From contig JAUPSS010000002.1 of assembly GCA_040285825.1 (NCBI GenBank), positions 1,984,001-2,048,000 of the forward strand: DNA of 64,000 bases, written 5' to 3'. The first letter of the stretch is position 1; each line of letters starts with the position of its first letter. The DNA comes from Eukaryota sp. TZLM1-RC (lineage: Eukaryota; Metamonada: BaSk clade). The notes beneath the pieces are model-generated. The model saw only the letters and a list, made by a program, of their open reading frames with translations, did no database searches and was not told where the DNA came from. A program made the translations under genes and the position numbers. This document shows, piece after piece, positions 40,880-50,670 of the stretch.

Positions 40880-41869
40880 CTAATTGCAATACCAACAAAA
40901 CCATTTAATACTATCATCAGCAAATTTAATAATCAATAAAGAAGTCCCATTTCGTCTTCCATCATGATCTTCAAATCCATTAACTCTTGGAGAAAAAGGA
41001 GTTCCAGAAAAAGAAACAGTTAAAAAATGGTGACCATCAGTTTCTTTGAGTTGATTGATTAACGACTCAATCACCAAGCAAGTAAACTTGCAATCATAAA
41101 GACCATCGATTATATTGGTGAATAAAGGAGCAGAAATGGTATCAAATTCAAAAGGAAACTGATCACAATTGATTGAGTGATTGATTAAACCAATCCATTC
41201 CAATAAATCACCAGAAATGTCGTCAAAATCTTGGATTCTTAAAAAATCTGGAATCGAAAAGGAATGCTTTTTGACGTTCCAACCAGAATTTGATTGGCTG
41301 AGCACGTCAACATTCGGTGGTAAATGCAACTCTGTCCCATCAGATGTTGTTAACGTTAAATTAATTTTAGGTAAACGAACAAGGCTATTGATAATATTTA
41401 AATAATGGTTGGAATAAGTAGAGATTTGTGAAAAATCCAATTGAGAAATGTAATCACCATCTTTTGTCAGACTTTTCCTTATCGGAATACCTATGGAGAA
41501 GGCTGTGGTGCGTGATAAAGATAGAAAGACAGTGTGGTTTACAATGGCAACAGAAAGGTCACCAGAAGGAGAAAGTTCAGGAGAGTGTGCTAGCAGAAGG
41601 CCATTTGAGAGGTACTTATCTATAAAGGCAGGAACAAGAAGATGTGATAGGCAACAGCCAATGGTGACAGATGAAGATTGAGGTAACGTTTGTGTTTGAA
41701 ATTCAAAAGATGAATGAACAATGAGGTTGGTTGTGAAGAATTGAGATGAAAGAACCTGAAAGACATCCCCAATGTTGCTATCGCTGCCTGATCGAGTCCA
41801 TATTCTATGAGGATGCATAAAAGACTCTGTGATATACCAATTTTTATAACCAATTTTCACCATTTTCAT
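40880..41869 (-). CDS. RNase P/MRP protein subunit Rpp40-like
   Basis: 329 codons, ATG 41867-41869 (a second ATG is two codons on). The C-terminal half carries the Rpp40 layout: DDISGDLLEWIGLINHSINCD (compare human ELSEWLGAVHLDIDC), a helical segment, then HFLTVSFSGTPFSPRVNGFEDHDGRRNGTSLLIIKFADDSIKWFCW (compare WVTLTVQGFADSPVSW..NEHGFRKGGEHLYNFVVF...YWLQM). Rpp40 is a protein subunit of nuclear RNase P and MRP, which process tRNA and rRNA precursors. Single exon. A perfect 16-bp palindrome lies 25-40 bp upstream of the ATG. Confidence 0.75.
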   Translation of the reverse strand: MKMVKIGYKNWYITESFMHPHRIWTRSGSDSNIGDVFQVLSSQFFTTNLIVHSSFEFQTQTLPQSSSVTIGCCLSHLLVPAFIDKYLSNGLLLAHSPELSPSGDLSVAIVNHTVFLSLSRTTAFSIGIPIRKSLTKDGDYISQLDFSQISTYSNHYLNIINSLVRLPKINLTLTTSDGTELHLPPNVDVLSQSNSGWNVKKHSFSIPDFLRIQDFDDISGDLLEWIGLINHSINCDQFPFEFDTISAPLFTNIIDGLYDCKFTCLVIESLINQLKETDGHHFLTVSFSGTPFSPRVNGFEDHDGRRNGTSLLIIKFADDSIKWFCWYCN

Positions 41870-41893
41870 AGTTGAAGATTACACTCAAACCCA

Positions 41894-41909
41894 TTTTGTC
41901 ATGACAAAA
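41894..41909. promoter_or_regulatory. Perfect 16-bp palindrome upstream of Rpp40
   Basis: TTTTGTCATGACAAAA is self-complementary over all 16 bases and lies 25-40 bp upstream of the Rpp40-like ATG. A dimeric DNA-binding protein site or a leader hairpin is possible. Function is inferred from position only. Confidence 0.35.
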
Positions 41910-42050
41910 AGCTGTGAAACAGTGTGCATTGAGTGTTCACTCCTGGCCAATTATTGTTTCTTCATTTATAATAATCTTTATTGAATGAATTTATAATTAA
42001 AGGCAAAACAGATGTATTAGAATAATAATCATAAATGACATCATAGAAGT

Positions 42051-42270
42051 CTACGTTGTTTCGTTGTGGGAGATGGTTCTCCAACAAAACGATTTTTTGG
42101 GATTCAAGAACAGACCAATATATTCATATTGTGAAGCAATTTCAATTGAAGCTTTATGGACAATATCAAAAGGACCAATAAGGGAGATATCTAGCATATT
42201 GCCATGTTGAAAGCTCAATGTGTTTAAAGAATAGTATCTATGTAAAGTTAAGGTGATTCCTGTCAATTAC
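42051..42270 (-). mobile_element. Reverse transcriptase scrap, family B-like
   Basis: Minus-strand frame MLDISLIGPFDIVHKASIEIASQYEYIGLFLNPKKS aligns with the family B segment that starts at the catalytic box (YMDDISIIGSFESISMVSEDIAAKYKEIGLALNPSKC). The YMDD has become NMLD. About 70 codons remain. Confidence 0.6.
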
Positions 42271-42470
42271 AAATTCTGAGTAATCAAAGGTTGATGATTT
42301 ATTTAAAATTTAATGTTTAATTAATAACAATCAAAGAAAACAAATTGTTCAAAAAAACTGTCAACATAGTCTCTGAAACTAAAGAATGTATGCCTAGTGA
42401 GGTGTTGAGTAGCTAAAATGACAGGTACCAAACTCTCTACAGTTTAAATATTTGAATGGTCCTTGAAAAC

Positions 42471-43701
42471 TCAACTATATATATAATAAAACTCTTCTTT
42501 TTCCTTTTCATTCTCGAAAACAGGATAAAAATCAGTCTCAAAAATATCAGAAAAACCTTCACGATCATGTGGAGTATCAAACCTAGAGAACCAAGTGTGA
42601 ATAGCAACGGGAGGTACTGTCCTTTCTCCTCTACACTTTCTTAAGGAGTTCAAGTGAAAGTTGAGCTTCTTGTTTGTTTTAAAAATGAGAGCCTTAATGG
42701 TAATACCTCTTTCCTTGGCGAGTTCTAGAAAAGGGCGACGTGAATCATAAGTAGGGTTTGTGGAATCAATGACCACGCTTTTGCCTTGATCTAGAATAGA
42801 ATTGGTCTTTGTCAAAACAGCCTTGGATGTGCCCAATACGTCACGACAAACAGAGCGATATCCAGCCGGTAAAAAGTACCTAGCAATAATAGAACTTTTG
42901 CCTATAATTAGTGGAAAAGCAAGGAATACCAGATGCCGGAGAACCAATCAAAACTATCATATTCTGACGTTCAGCGTCTATAACTCCAGATAGATCATAT
43001 TCGTAATTCTCTTCCTTGTCCCAATGATCAGCTGGGTTAAAACCAAATTCAAAAGGCTCCTCTTCTGGTTGATCAAGAAAGAACTGCTCGGGGGTAAGAA
43101 ACTTCCCAAAACTAATGTTGCAGGCAAAAGCCCTATCACTAGCAGAAAAGTCTTTTCTTCTGTTTTTGTTAGCTATTCTGCCTGCTGCATCCCCACAATA
43201 GAAAGATTGTGATTTGTCTGGTAGAATACAATTATCACAGTAAAATTGAAACATCCCAGTACATGGTTTTCGAAAACTATCAGATTCTAATGCACAAAAA
43301 GCAGCAATTGGAAGACCAATGGTTGATGTAAATTGATCCATTCGCTGGCTTAGATCTGATTTCGATAGTTTTCCTGATGAAACTCCTTGTTGGTTTGAAA
43401 AAATACAAATGGTATACCCATCTGTTGAAAGTTGTTGCAATTTGGCCGTAACAGACGAAGAAAATAGCTTCCAATCAGACGGATCAGTAGGAAACTTACG
43501 GCCTGAAGCAGTCTTGACTAGAGTACCATCAAAATCAAAGGCTGCAAGTTTTTTTGTGGGTGTGAAATTATCTGGAATATGATAGAAAACTGACTCATGC
43601 TGAAGCCATGTGGATCTTTGGGTTCTCGGCTTCTTGGCCAAGAGGGAAGGACCAGCAAGATTAAGCTTGGTTTGAACAAGAGAACGTTTACGAGACGACA
43701 T
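42471..43701 (-). CDS. Polynucleotide kinase 3'-phosphatase (PNKP), two exons
   Basis: Exon 1 43701-42930 and exon 2 42901-42471, joined across a 28-nt intron, give 400 residues. The N-terminal HAD phosphatase domain has AAFDFDGTLV (Asp56 and Asp58), CIFSNQQGV and FYCGDAAGR (168-175). The C-terminal P-loop kinase has GSPASGKSS, with Gly258 split by the intron, then DSTNPTYDSRRPFLELAKERG and HTWFSRFDTP. PNKP removes 3'-phosphates and adds 5'-phosphates at DNA breaks. The N-terminal FHA domain of animal PNKP is absent; a short basic leader (KRSLVQTKLN) is present instead. ATG at 43699-43701. Confidence 0.9.
42902..42929 (-). other. 28-nt intron in the PNKP gene
   Basis: It begins GTATTCC and ends CTAATTATAG; phase 1. 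Splicing recreates the Walker A motif GSPASGKSS, which is broken in the unspliced frames. This makes the intron call very secure. Confidence 0.9.
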
Positions 43702-43723
43702 GAGCTGAAATCACAATGAAGCC

Positions 43724-43749
43724 ACTGTTATTGACTACTGTTATTGACT
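43724..43749. repeat. Two-copy 13-bp tandem repeat upstream of PNKP
   Basis: ACTGTTATTGACT occurs twice head to tail, 23-48 bp upstream of the PNKP ATG. Confidence 0.7.
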
Positions 43750-43851
43750 TGTTGATTAAGGTTAAGCCTGGTTTACTGATTGGCTACTGAGAATTTCACA
43801 CAAAGTGAATATTGAATAAATATCCCTAATAATTGTGTAAACTTCTCAGCA

Positions 43852-43881
43852 CCAAGGGTTAGTATACACTAAACACCTTGG
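43852..43881. promoter_or_regulatory. Hairpin at the Fanzor 3' end
   Basis: Nested inverted repeats CCAAGG...CCTTGG and TTAGT...ACTAA form a compact stem-loop 20 bp downstream of the Fanzor stop on the minus strand. TnpB and Fanzor loci often carry their guide (omega) RNA at this position, so it may be part of one. It may equally be an upstream element of PNKP. Confidence 0.3.
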
Positions 43882-43901
43882 AAATACGTTGATTAAAACA
43901 G

Positions 43902-45769
43902 CTACTGCTGTCTCCTTAGACGTCTCACACGCCTTGGCCTTCTGAATGGTTCTGGCCTAGTACCAGTGAAATACTCACTAATTGCAATCTCCAGCTGGTT
44001 TCTGGAGGCTGAGATGTCTCTAGACCAGTTGGTCTGACATCGAGGGCAATCGAACTTAGCGTTATTTACCCTTCCGCCATCATGATAGATCTTTCTATGA
44101 AAGACCTTACAGCAATTCACTTTTGCTGAGGTCATAAACTCGTCCCCGACTTTGACGCTTCCAAAGTGTTTTTTGATTTGTTTGAGAAATCTCTTTCGGG
44201 GGGATTTCACAGATTGACGAGATGGACCACCACCGCCATTGCCGAACCAAACTATAGTGTTTCTTCCTTCAGATAAGCGTTTAATTTTGTTAATAAAAGT
44301 AGTTAGTCTCTTTTGTCTTCGTATGAAGAAATCAAACTTATTTCTTCTCAGCTTTTTTCTTGCACCACGCTGCAAATTTCCAGACATAATTGAAGCATAT
44401 TCAGGCTCTTCCTCAGATTCAGGAACATAAGGTAAACTTATTTCAATCAGATACTCTTGGAAGCTCTGAGCGGAATAAGTGTTAGGAGTTGCTTGAGTGA
44501 GAGGAGGAGGGTGATTTAGTCTTCGTTCTTTTGGATTCAGTAGCAGTCCAGAACGTTCAAAAACAGTAGCAGAATTTCGGAAAGAACCAGCAGTCCAACC
44601 ACAAAGATTGCTGTGGTTGGGATCAATGGCTACAAAAACAAATTTTCATCAGGATCTCTGTAATTGGGCTGTTGTTCCACTGGTAACCGCGGTCTTCTCT
44701 GTGGATTTGCTGTTCTATGGACATTGGATTTTCGTTTCCTTTCAGAGTTATGAAAATCATAATTTCCAGAGGCTCGCCTGGGCTCAAATTCCGCTTTATT
44801 TGGCCTATTATAAGTTTTTCTTTCCTTCTGGGTAAACGTAAACCGCAAGGAATCACCATTCGAAAAAATGGTATAGTTAATAAATTTCGATTTATTAAAA
44901 AACCGATAAGGGTTGTTCAGAAGCTCTTTGTTTGCATTTAGTTTTGTGAAATAAGCTTCTGCTTCTTTAGTCAAGCTGCAGAAGCATCGAGACCAACTGG
45001 ACAGTGGAGAAAGAGAGTGCCTTTTCATCACATCAGGGCAGTTATCTTCTAAAAAAGATAAAATGTTCAAGCCAGGTTGAACGATTGTTGCAGCAGACTC
45101 CATATTGATGGGAAACCGTTCGTTTCTTATTGAATTTTCGAACAAATTTTGACCGCCACCAATATAGGCGTTGGCTGTCATATTGAGCCAATGGACCAAG
45201 ATATGCTGGTGTATTTCTTGATACCATTGTAAAATTGACTCATCTGGCGGAATCCCTTGAAGTACACAGTCGGCGTATTTCTTGGGCCAGGGGCAATTTA
45301 GAAACTGAGCACAGCTTTTGAAAAAATTGCGTTTCCAGACGACAGGGCCGTCAGCAAGCAACTGACAAAAAGCTTCTCGCAGTTGGATGGCTCGACTGCC
45401 AAGAACAGTGGAAGGACACCAAAATCTACCACCGTCGGCTGAGGTGGTTTCATTCAGCGGTCGCCAGGGCCAACAGTGCTGAACAAGGTGTTGTAGCGCT
45501 TGGTAAACCAAAGGCTGGTTTTCAAATGGCCTCCTTTGTTTAGGCTCACTTTGACAAACAAAGTCGAAACAGAGGCTCCAGAACTGGCTTTGAGTAAGCC
45601 ACATAGAGTGTTCTGGGTATTGGAGCACAAAGAGTCGTGCTAGGTGAGTAGCATGAGCTCCAATACTAGCAAGAACTTGGAACTGGCGTTCCATTGCTTC
45701 TTGTGGCTCTGAGTCGAAGAACTGGTTGACAGACGCTCCCACAGTTGTAGTTTGTAGAACGTTATCCAT
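43902..45769 (-). pseudogene. Near-intact Fanzor (eukaryotic TnpB/OMEGA) nuclease, one frameshift
   Basis: ATG at 45767-45769 opens a 379-codon helical N-terminal part (to 44630). The catalytic half continues in a second frame (about 44645-43902) with KFVFVAIDPNHSNLCGW, the RuvC-I motif (Asp at 44622-44624). RuvC-II follows at VGDEFMTSAKVNCC (Glu), then the zinc-ribbon pair CPRC, RuvC-III WSRDISASRNQ (Asp) and the terminal RPEPFRR. The frames overlap around 44632-44648, so one small indel explains the break; the total would be about 620 residues. TnpB-like nucleases use an RNA guide to cut DNA. It ends 200 bp upstream of PNKP on the same strand. It could be sequencing error in a live gene. 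Confidence 0.75.
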
Positions 45770-46145
45770 GGCAGTCAACACAGAACGGAAACAGTCAGAA
45801 ATGATTGAAAATTTGTTTCCTAAAATTGAAAATTTGTTGAAGTCAATCAATCTTATAGTTGTCAATTCAAAGTAAAGTTAGTTACAAGTGTTTATTAATG
45901 AGACATATCGTTCAAGATTACTTTCTGAATATTTTCCTTTCTTCAGACAAGAACTACATGTTACAAAAGTTGGTGAGTGGAGTTTGGTTGGGTTGTCATC
46001 ATTGCCCAGATTCGTAATTGAATTTCATTTCATCACTTACAACATTTCATCACTTACTCTACTACGAACCTTCTCCTACGAATCCTTGCTTGCAGCTACT
46101 ACCACTCTTTATGTCGGAAATTGAGAATCACTTTTATTTTAAGTA
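45770..46145. other. Region between divergent Fanzor and an unknown ORF
   Basis: The minus-strand Fanzor frame extends 32 codons further upstream without an ATG. On the plus strand a 78-codon frame (45888-46124) starts with GTG, not ATG. Nothing is recognised. Confidence 0.35.
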
Positions 46146-46787
46146 ATGTGTTTTTTTCTTCCTTCCTCTATGGAATATAACCATGAATACAAGATTGATT
46201 CTGGAATCAAATCAAATATAAAAGTCTCTACTATGCAGGGGCACTTATTTCGTAGAATGATCAACACAGAGCTGTTACTACTTTGTCATAGGTCCCTTCC
46301 CTCAAGTTCTTTTGTGGCTGCCTGGACTTCATATGAATCAGTCTGGCTGTCTTCCCTCTCTTCTATTCCTGATGTTCCACACCTTGTATTAAAGCTACAG
46401 AAGAGTCTACTTCCTGCATGTTTTCATCCTCAGTTCCAAAACTTTTCCAAACACTGGTTTTCACTACTCAACACTGATTGTGACTTATCCCATGCTTCGG
46501 CAATAGTAATCCTCCTGTGCTCAATTAAACCATCATTCATCACCCCATCATAGAATCATGATCGGCAACTAATTGTCTCCCTTTTGTACAAACTAACAAC
46601 CTCAACCCTGCCCCACCCTTTCCTTCTTTCTCTTTATCAACGTCTCTCTACCCTCGTCACTTGCTTCCGTCCTTTTTCTGACCCCCCTCCCCTACTGTCT
46701 CAAAATCTATTGCTGAATGGTGATCGAATACTGGATTTATTTCGAACCTTTGCCAGGGACTCTAAGTCTTCTACTGCATTCATATGA
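46146..46787 (+). CDS. Hypothetical helical protein, interrupted
   Basis: The ATG at 46146 opens 135 codons (LLLLCHRSLPSSSFVAAWTSYESVW...LVLKLQKSLLPACFHPQFQNFSKHWFSLL) to a TAG at 46551-46553. The same frame is then open again to 46787 (QLIVSLLYKLTTSTLPHPFLLSLYQRLSTL). A GT...AG stretch (about 46506-46553, 48 nt) could be an intron removing the TAG in phase, but it is longer than the verified ones and its end (CCCATCATAG) deviates by one base from their consensus. The Trp-spaced helical pattern is reminiscent of WHIM-type regions; this is weak. Confidence 0.35.
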
Positions 46788-46905
46788 TCTGGTTTACAAG
46801 ATCTGGTTTATGGTTGGTTTATGGTTGTTTTATGGTTTTATGGTTGTTTTGTGGTTGTTTTATGGTTTTATGGTTGGTTTATGGTTGTTTTATGGTTTTA
46901 TGTTT
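46786..46905. repeat. Degenerate TGGTTK minisatellite
   Basis: About 120 bp built from TGGTTGTTTTATGGTTTTA-like and TGGTTGGTTTATGGTTGTT-like units, repeated several times with small variations. It is strongly strand-asymmetric (G and T on the plus strand). Any reading frame here is repetitive and not a protein gene. Confidence 0.85.
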
Positions 46906-47004
46906 TCTCACCTCTACTTCAATCAGTCACAATGACGTCATAACATCATCTCCATTCATACTGTAATATGTCACAGACCACATGTTTAAGCTGTGTATAT
47001 TTTT

Positions 47005-47190
47005 TTCAATTTTTTTTATTGAAAACCTATAAATCAACATCTAAAAAATCCATCTCTTCCAAAACAAAAACACTAGCTCCAACTTTCTCATAGTCAGATC
47101 CAAAAGAAAGCAAAGCACCAGAATTGATGTGGCGAGGAGAAAGAGACATAACAAAAGGTTGGGCAATAGGATTATATCCACAATAGCATA
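47005..47190 (-). mobile_element. Family B2 RLE 3' end
   Basis: The minus-strand frame ends GALLSFGSDYEKVGASVFVLEEMDFLDVDL, with stop TAG and GGTTTTCAATAAAA tail, as at 39140-39240. Only about 50 codons remain. Short tandem repeats (CATATTGTTTGGGG twice) lie just to the right. Confidence 0.7.
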
Positions 47191-47335
47191 TTGTTTGGGG
47201 CATATTGTTTGGGGGAGTTTTGGGGGAGTTTTGGAAGTTGCCATTTAACTAAAACTTTTACCTACTCAAATCCCATCAATTGAATGACGGGAGATTTTCG
47301 CTATTCACTTGGATAGCAACTTGCTTGTTCTAAAA

Positions 47336-47812
47336 CTACGTAATATTTCTCAAAATGAAGTTAGTACAACGAGGAAGAGCTTTCAATAACGAAAATATAA
47401 TTCTGTTCTTCCAAATCAAAAAATCGAATGAACGACTACTTTCTCTGAGAGGATTTGCTAAATCATCTAAAAAATTGAGACCTTTAGTTCCAAGGGTACC
47501 AGAGTATAGAAATAGCGATTGGGACAAAATTGATGTTTCTGCCCCTTGCTGCATTCAGAGGTTGTAGAAGGGCTTCGTGCTGGGATTTCTTGGAAAGCTC
47601 TGCAACTTTGAGTAAATGTTGAATACCAGATGATGAGCACATTTTAACAGATCATAAATACAATCACGAACTGCATTGTGGATGATTGCTCTTTTTTGAG
47701 TAATTTTACAGCAAGAAGTAAGGTGATTAAAAGAACCATAAGCATATCTGATAAACATTGAGGAGTAGGCTAGCCTTGGATAGCTTTGCACATTGCTTTT
47801 CAAATTATTTAC
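47336..47812 (-). mobile_element. Family D-like RLE fragment
   Basis: Minus-strand frames contain the end of the zinc knuckle (YGSFNHLTSCCK...RAIIHNAVRDCIYDLLKC) and, in a second frame, the RLE C-terminal part (SLFLYSGTLGTKGLNFLDDL, FLIWKNRIIFSLLKALP). The spacing matches other copies and the sequence is closest to family D. Frameshifted and truncated. Confidence 0.6.
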
Positions 47813-48189
47813 ATTATATTATAGTTTACTGTATAATTACGCCCTAGCGCTTAAGCCGAAGGAAACGTATTTGCCTTCGTAACCAATTTCAATAACATTC
47901 ATCTTGGTATGAACCCTCACCACAGATCATCATTAATTATTATTTCAAAAAAATTATTGGATCCACTTCGATGTGTTAACAGAACGCTGCCTGATAGGAC
48001 TGATACTCCTCCAGCTCTAAATTGTTCAAGTTCTTCCTCTCAAACTCCTCAGTCGCGACCAGAAGAGCGACTTCAGACTGGTTGTGAAGGAGGTTCTACT
48101 TCTCCTCCTACTACGTCGACTTCTTTCTCGGAAAACACAGTCACGGAAACCTTTTTTTTTGAACTATATTTTCATAAATCTGAAATACT
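47813..48189. other. Unassigned, less AT-rich segment with an Ser/Thr/Pro-rich ORF
   Basis: Plus-strand ORF from ATG 47909 (MNPHHRSSLIIISKK) includes NCSSSSSQTPQSRPEERLQTGCEGGSTSPPTTSTS and runs into family C DNA at about 48180. Base composition is less AT-rich than the flanks. A hairpin CGAAGG...CCTTCG lies near 47850-47872. It could be the N-terminal region of a gene or of an element; I cannot assign it. Confidence 0.3.
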
Positions 48190-48345
48190 GTCTAATATTC
48201 AATATCCTCCAAACAAGCATCACAATTACTAAACCTACTTACAGAGTTTCGCTCATTTTCTACACCAATAGCTAAAACAGCTTTAGACATTATTGTTGGA
48301 ATAGATTAAAAAATACAAAAAAAAACAATTCTATTTAAGCAGAAG
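48190..48345 (-). mobile_element. Family C RLE 3' end
   Basis: Minus-strand SIPTIMSKAVLAIGVENERNSVSRFSNCDACLEDIEY plus stop, the standard family C ending. About 50 codons. Confidence 0.75.
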
Positions 48346-49665
48346 ATGAGTCCAGTGTTTGTATGTCGTTGGATTTTAGCAATGCATTCAATTGAATCAG
48401 TCGTTGCAGTATTCATGGTGCTTTGTTACATTATTTGCCGGAATTAATGCCTTATTTCCAATCAACATATTGCACAAATTCTAATTTGCAGTTTAATAAT
48501 TCTATTTTAAAATCATCAAGTGGTGTAAAGCAAGGAAATCCTTCAGAACCTCTTTTGTTTTGTTTGGCCAGTCATCCTAGTTTATTACAAATTCAAGAGA
48601 TGTTTCCTTCGCTAAAAAATGATTACATACATGGATAATGTTGTTCTTATAGGTGCATTAAAGATTGTGAAAAAAGCAACTGTATGTTTCAAAGAACTAT
48701 TTAACAAAATTGGCCTCCAACTTAATTTATTGAAATGTGTTTTACTTTCAAATTCTCCAGTTTCTACAATAGTTGATGGTATTGAAATTCAAGCCAAATT
48801 ATATTCAATTGATGCAATTCGTCATTTGGGTTCGTTTTTAGGAAATAATGATGAAATTACCACAGGATTGTTTGAAAAGTTGAATTTAAGTTCCAAAAAA
48901 ATTAAAAGATTCCATATAGATATAGATTCCAGTTTTTTAAAAAAAAATTAAAATATACTTTTTGTATTCATTTAATAAAGAATATGAAAACATAAAATAC
49001 ACAACTAAAACTCTACATCCTCAAAACCTGCCTCCCTTACATCAAAACAATTAATTGCTAAAGATTCAGAAAATTTTCCAAAAGAAGAGAATGAATCAGA
49101 AATTAGTTTTACCATTCCCTTGAAAATAGAAAATACAATCCTGTTTTGCCAGTAAACACGATTGAAAATCCTTCCAGTTCTTTCCTTTACAACTACAACA
49201 AAATCCTCAAGCAAAGCAATAGCAGCCTTACCTAGAGATTCAAGCAAAGAAAAAACAAAGGGACATTAATTATCTTGGGCATGAGAATTTCCATTAACTG
49301 AGGAATTGGGTTTCGCATATATAGCAGTTTTATATTTTTCGCCGGCAGGAAGAGGATTATTTCCGAAAAAATTGACCAAATGATGACTTTAGATATACAA
49401 AAACATATCAAATTTACCCTGATAAGACTGTGTTTTAGTTCTAACTTTAATCATTTATTTCGATCAACAAATCTTCTTATCACTAGGCCTTTGGCCTAGA
49501 AGTTTAATGAACTACGTGCAAAAGTTTTGCTACAATGTTGGGATGTAAAATGTTCCAAATTCCAGATCATGCTTATCTTAGTCCACATTATGGCGGTTTA
49601 GGGTGGACGAAGGCTTCTATTCTTACTTCATGAGCTTTCATTGGTGAATGCAGAAATTCTGTCGT
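48346..49665 (+). mobile_element. Family A reverse transcriptase remnant, split by a family B insert
   Basis: Plus-strand blocks 48346-48903 and 49374-49665. Block 1 is the only family A copy here that reaches the reverse transcriptase core: motif A LDFSNAFN (catalytic Asp at 48372-48374), LPYF-type linker, SSSGVKQGNPSEPLLFCLA, and the active-site box YMDN at 48628-48639 (second Asp lost), then RHLGSFLGNNDEI. Block 2 continues with KIDQMMTLDIQKHIKFTLIRLCFSSNFNHLF and GGLGWTKASILTS. Multiple frameshifts. Confidence 0.8.
48904..49360 (-). mobile_element. Family B RLE retrotransposon 3' end inserted in family A
   Basis: Minus-strand frame 49247-49005 encodes SLGKAAIALLEDFVVVVKERTGRIFNRVYWQNRIVFSIFKGMVKLISDSFSSFGK...AGFEDVEF. 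The tail 3' of the stop is about 100 bp, longer than in other family B copies. It is flanked by TTCCAAAAAAATT (48891-48903) and TTCCGAAAAAATT (49361-49373), a 13-bp duplication with one mismatch. Confidence 0.8.
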
Positions 49666-50154
49666 ATTTTATTTATTTTTACGTCTATTTAGGAAAGCGT
49701 AACCACATTCTTACTGCGAATGCTCTAGAAAAGGATTGTGAATTTCGGGAATTGGATAAACATTACTAACTAGCACTTTCGATCTCTGGTATTTTTGTTT
49801 TGATTTATGCCGTATGTATAATGTACGAGTCAGTACTGTAGCGGTATTTATCTAAATTCACCAAACCTTTTAAAGTCTATCACTAGTGGCATTTGTAGAA
49901 AACATAATTCAATTGTCGTACTGTGAGACAATTAGTCTAATGCTATGCAAATAGTCGTAGTTTACTAGTGGAAACTATATGGACTGGCGTTTTCAAATCA
50001 ATATGTCCTGTTTCATTTTATTGTTATGTATAAGGTATCACCACAGTAGAACAAAATCGAATTAACCAAATGATAACCAAGCATGGCTGAAACTGTTGGA
50101 AGATCTAAGAAAGAAGTTTACCAATTGTTTTATCATTTTTATAATAATACCACT
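49666..50154. other. Intergenic region, nothing recognised
   Basis: About 490 bases with no open frame of note and no match to the mobile families. Confidence 0.5.
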
Positions 50155-50295
50155 TTTATTTTATTCAACAACAAATATGAAAACATAATATACACAATTA
50201 AAACTCCACATCCTCAAAATCTGCCTCCCCTACATCAAAACAATTAATTGCTAAAGATTCGGAGAATTTCCCAAAAGGAGACAGTGAATCATAAA
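50155..50295 (-). mobile_element. Family B 3' end scrap
   Basis: It carries the family B tail (TTTTATTCAACAACAAATATG) and the last 25-30 codons of the RLE. It stops where other copies continue, so it is a very short 5'-truncated insertion. Confidence 0.7.
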
Positions 50296-50670
50296 TAAAT
50301 AAATCTAATAATAATTATAATAATAAAACTAATTAACAACCCCTTGTATAAAAGAAGAATCAACAAAAATGGGAGTGAGTATGACTCACTCAATTCATTT
50401 ATTTAGAACTGAAAAAAACCCATAGTAGGAACAAATTCATACAACGCCCTCTTTAATTAATAGTGTTATTGAGTTATAAAGGACATTTTTTGATTAATTG
50501 GTCAACACTGGATTTGTTGTGAGTTTGTTTTATTACATACCAAAGACACCACTAGTATTTATACCACTATCGGTACTGGTAGTATAGGCCAGCTAGACGT
50601 ATTCTCTATTCCTTTAAATAAATCGACTTAATTACTCATTTAGCACAAGTTGAATTTTTAAAACAGACAA
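50296..50670. other. Downstream spacer of the kinesin gene
   Basis: 375 AT-rich bases; no gene recognised. Confidence 0.5.

Noticed and set aside
46717-46966. Membrane protein ORFs over the TGGTT repeat
   Set aside because: The apparent hydrophobic repeats are translations of the minisatellite.
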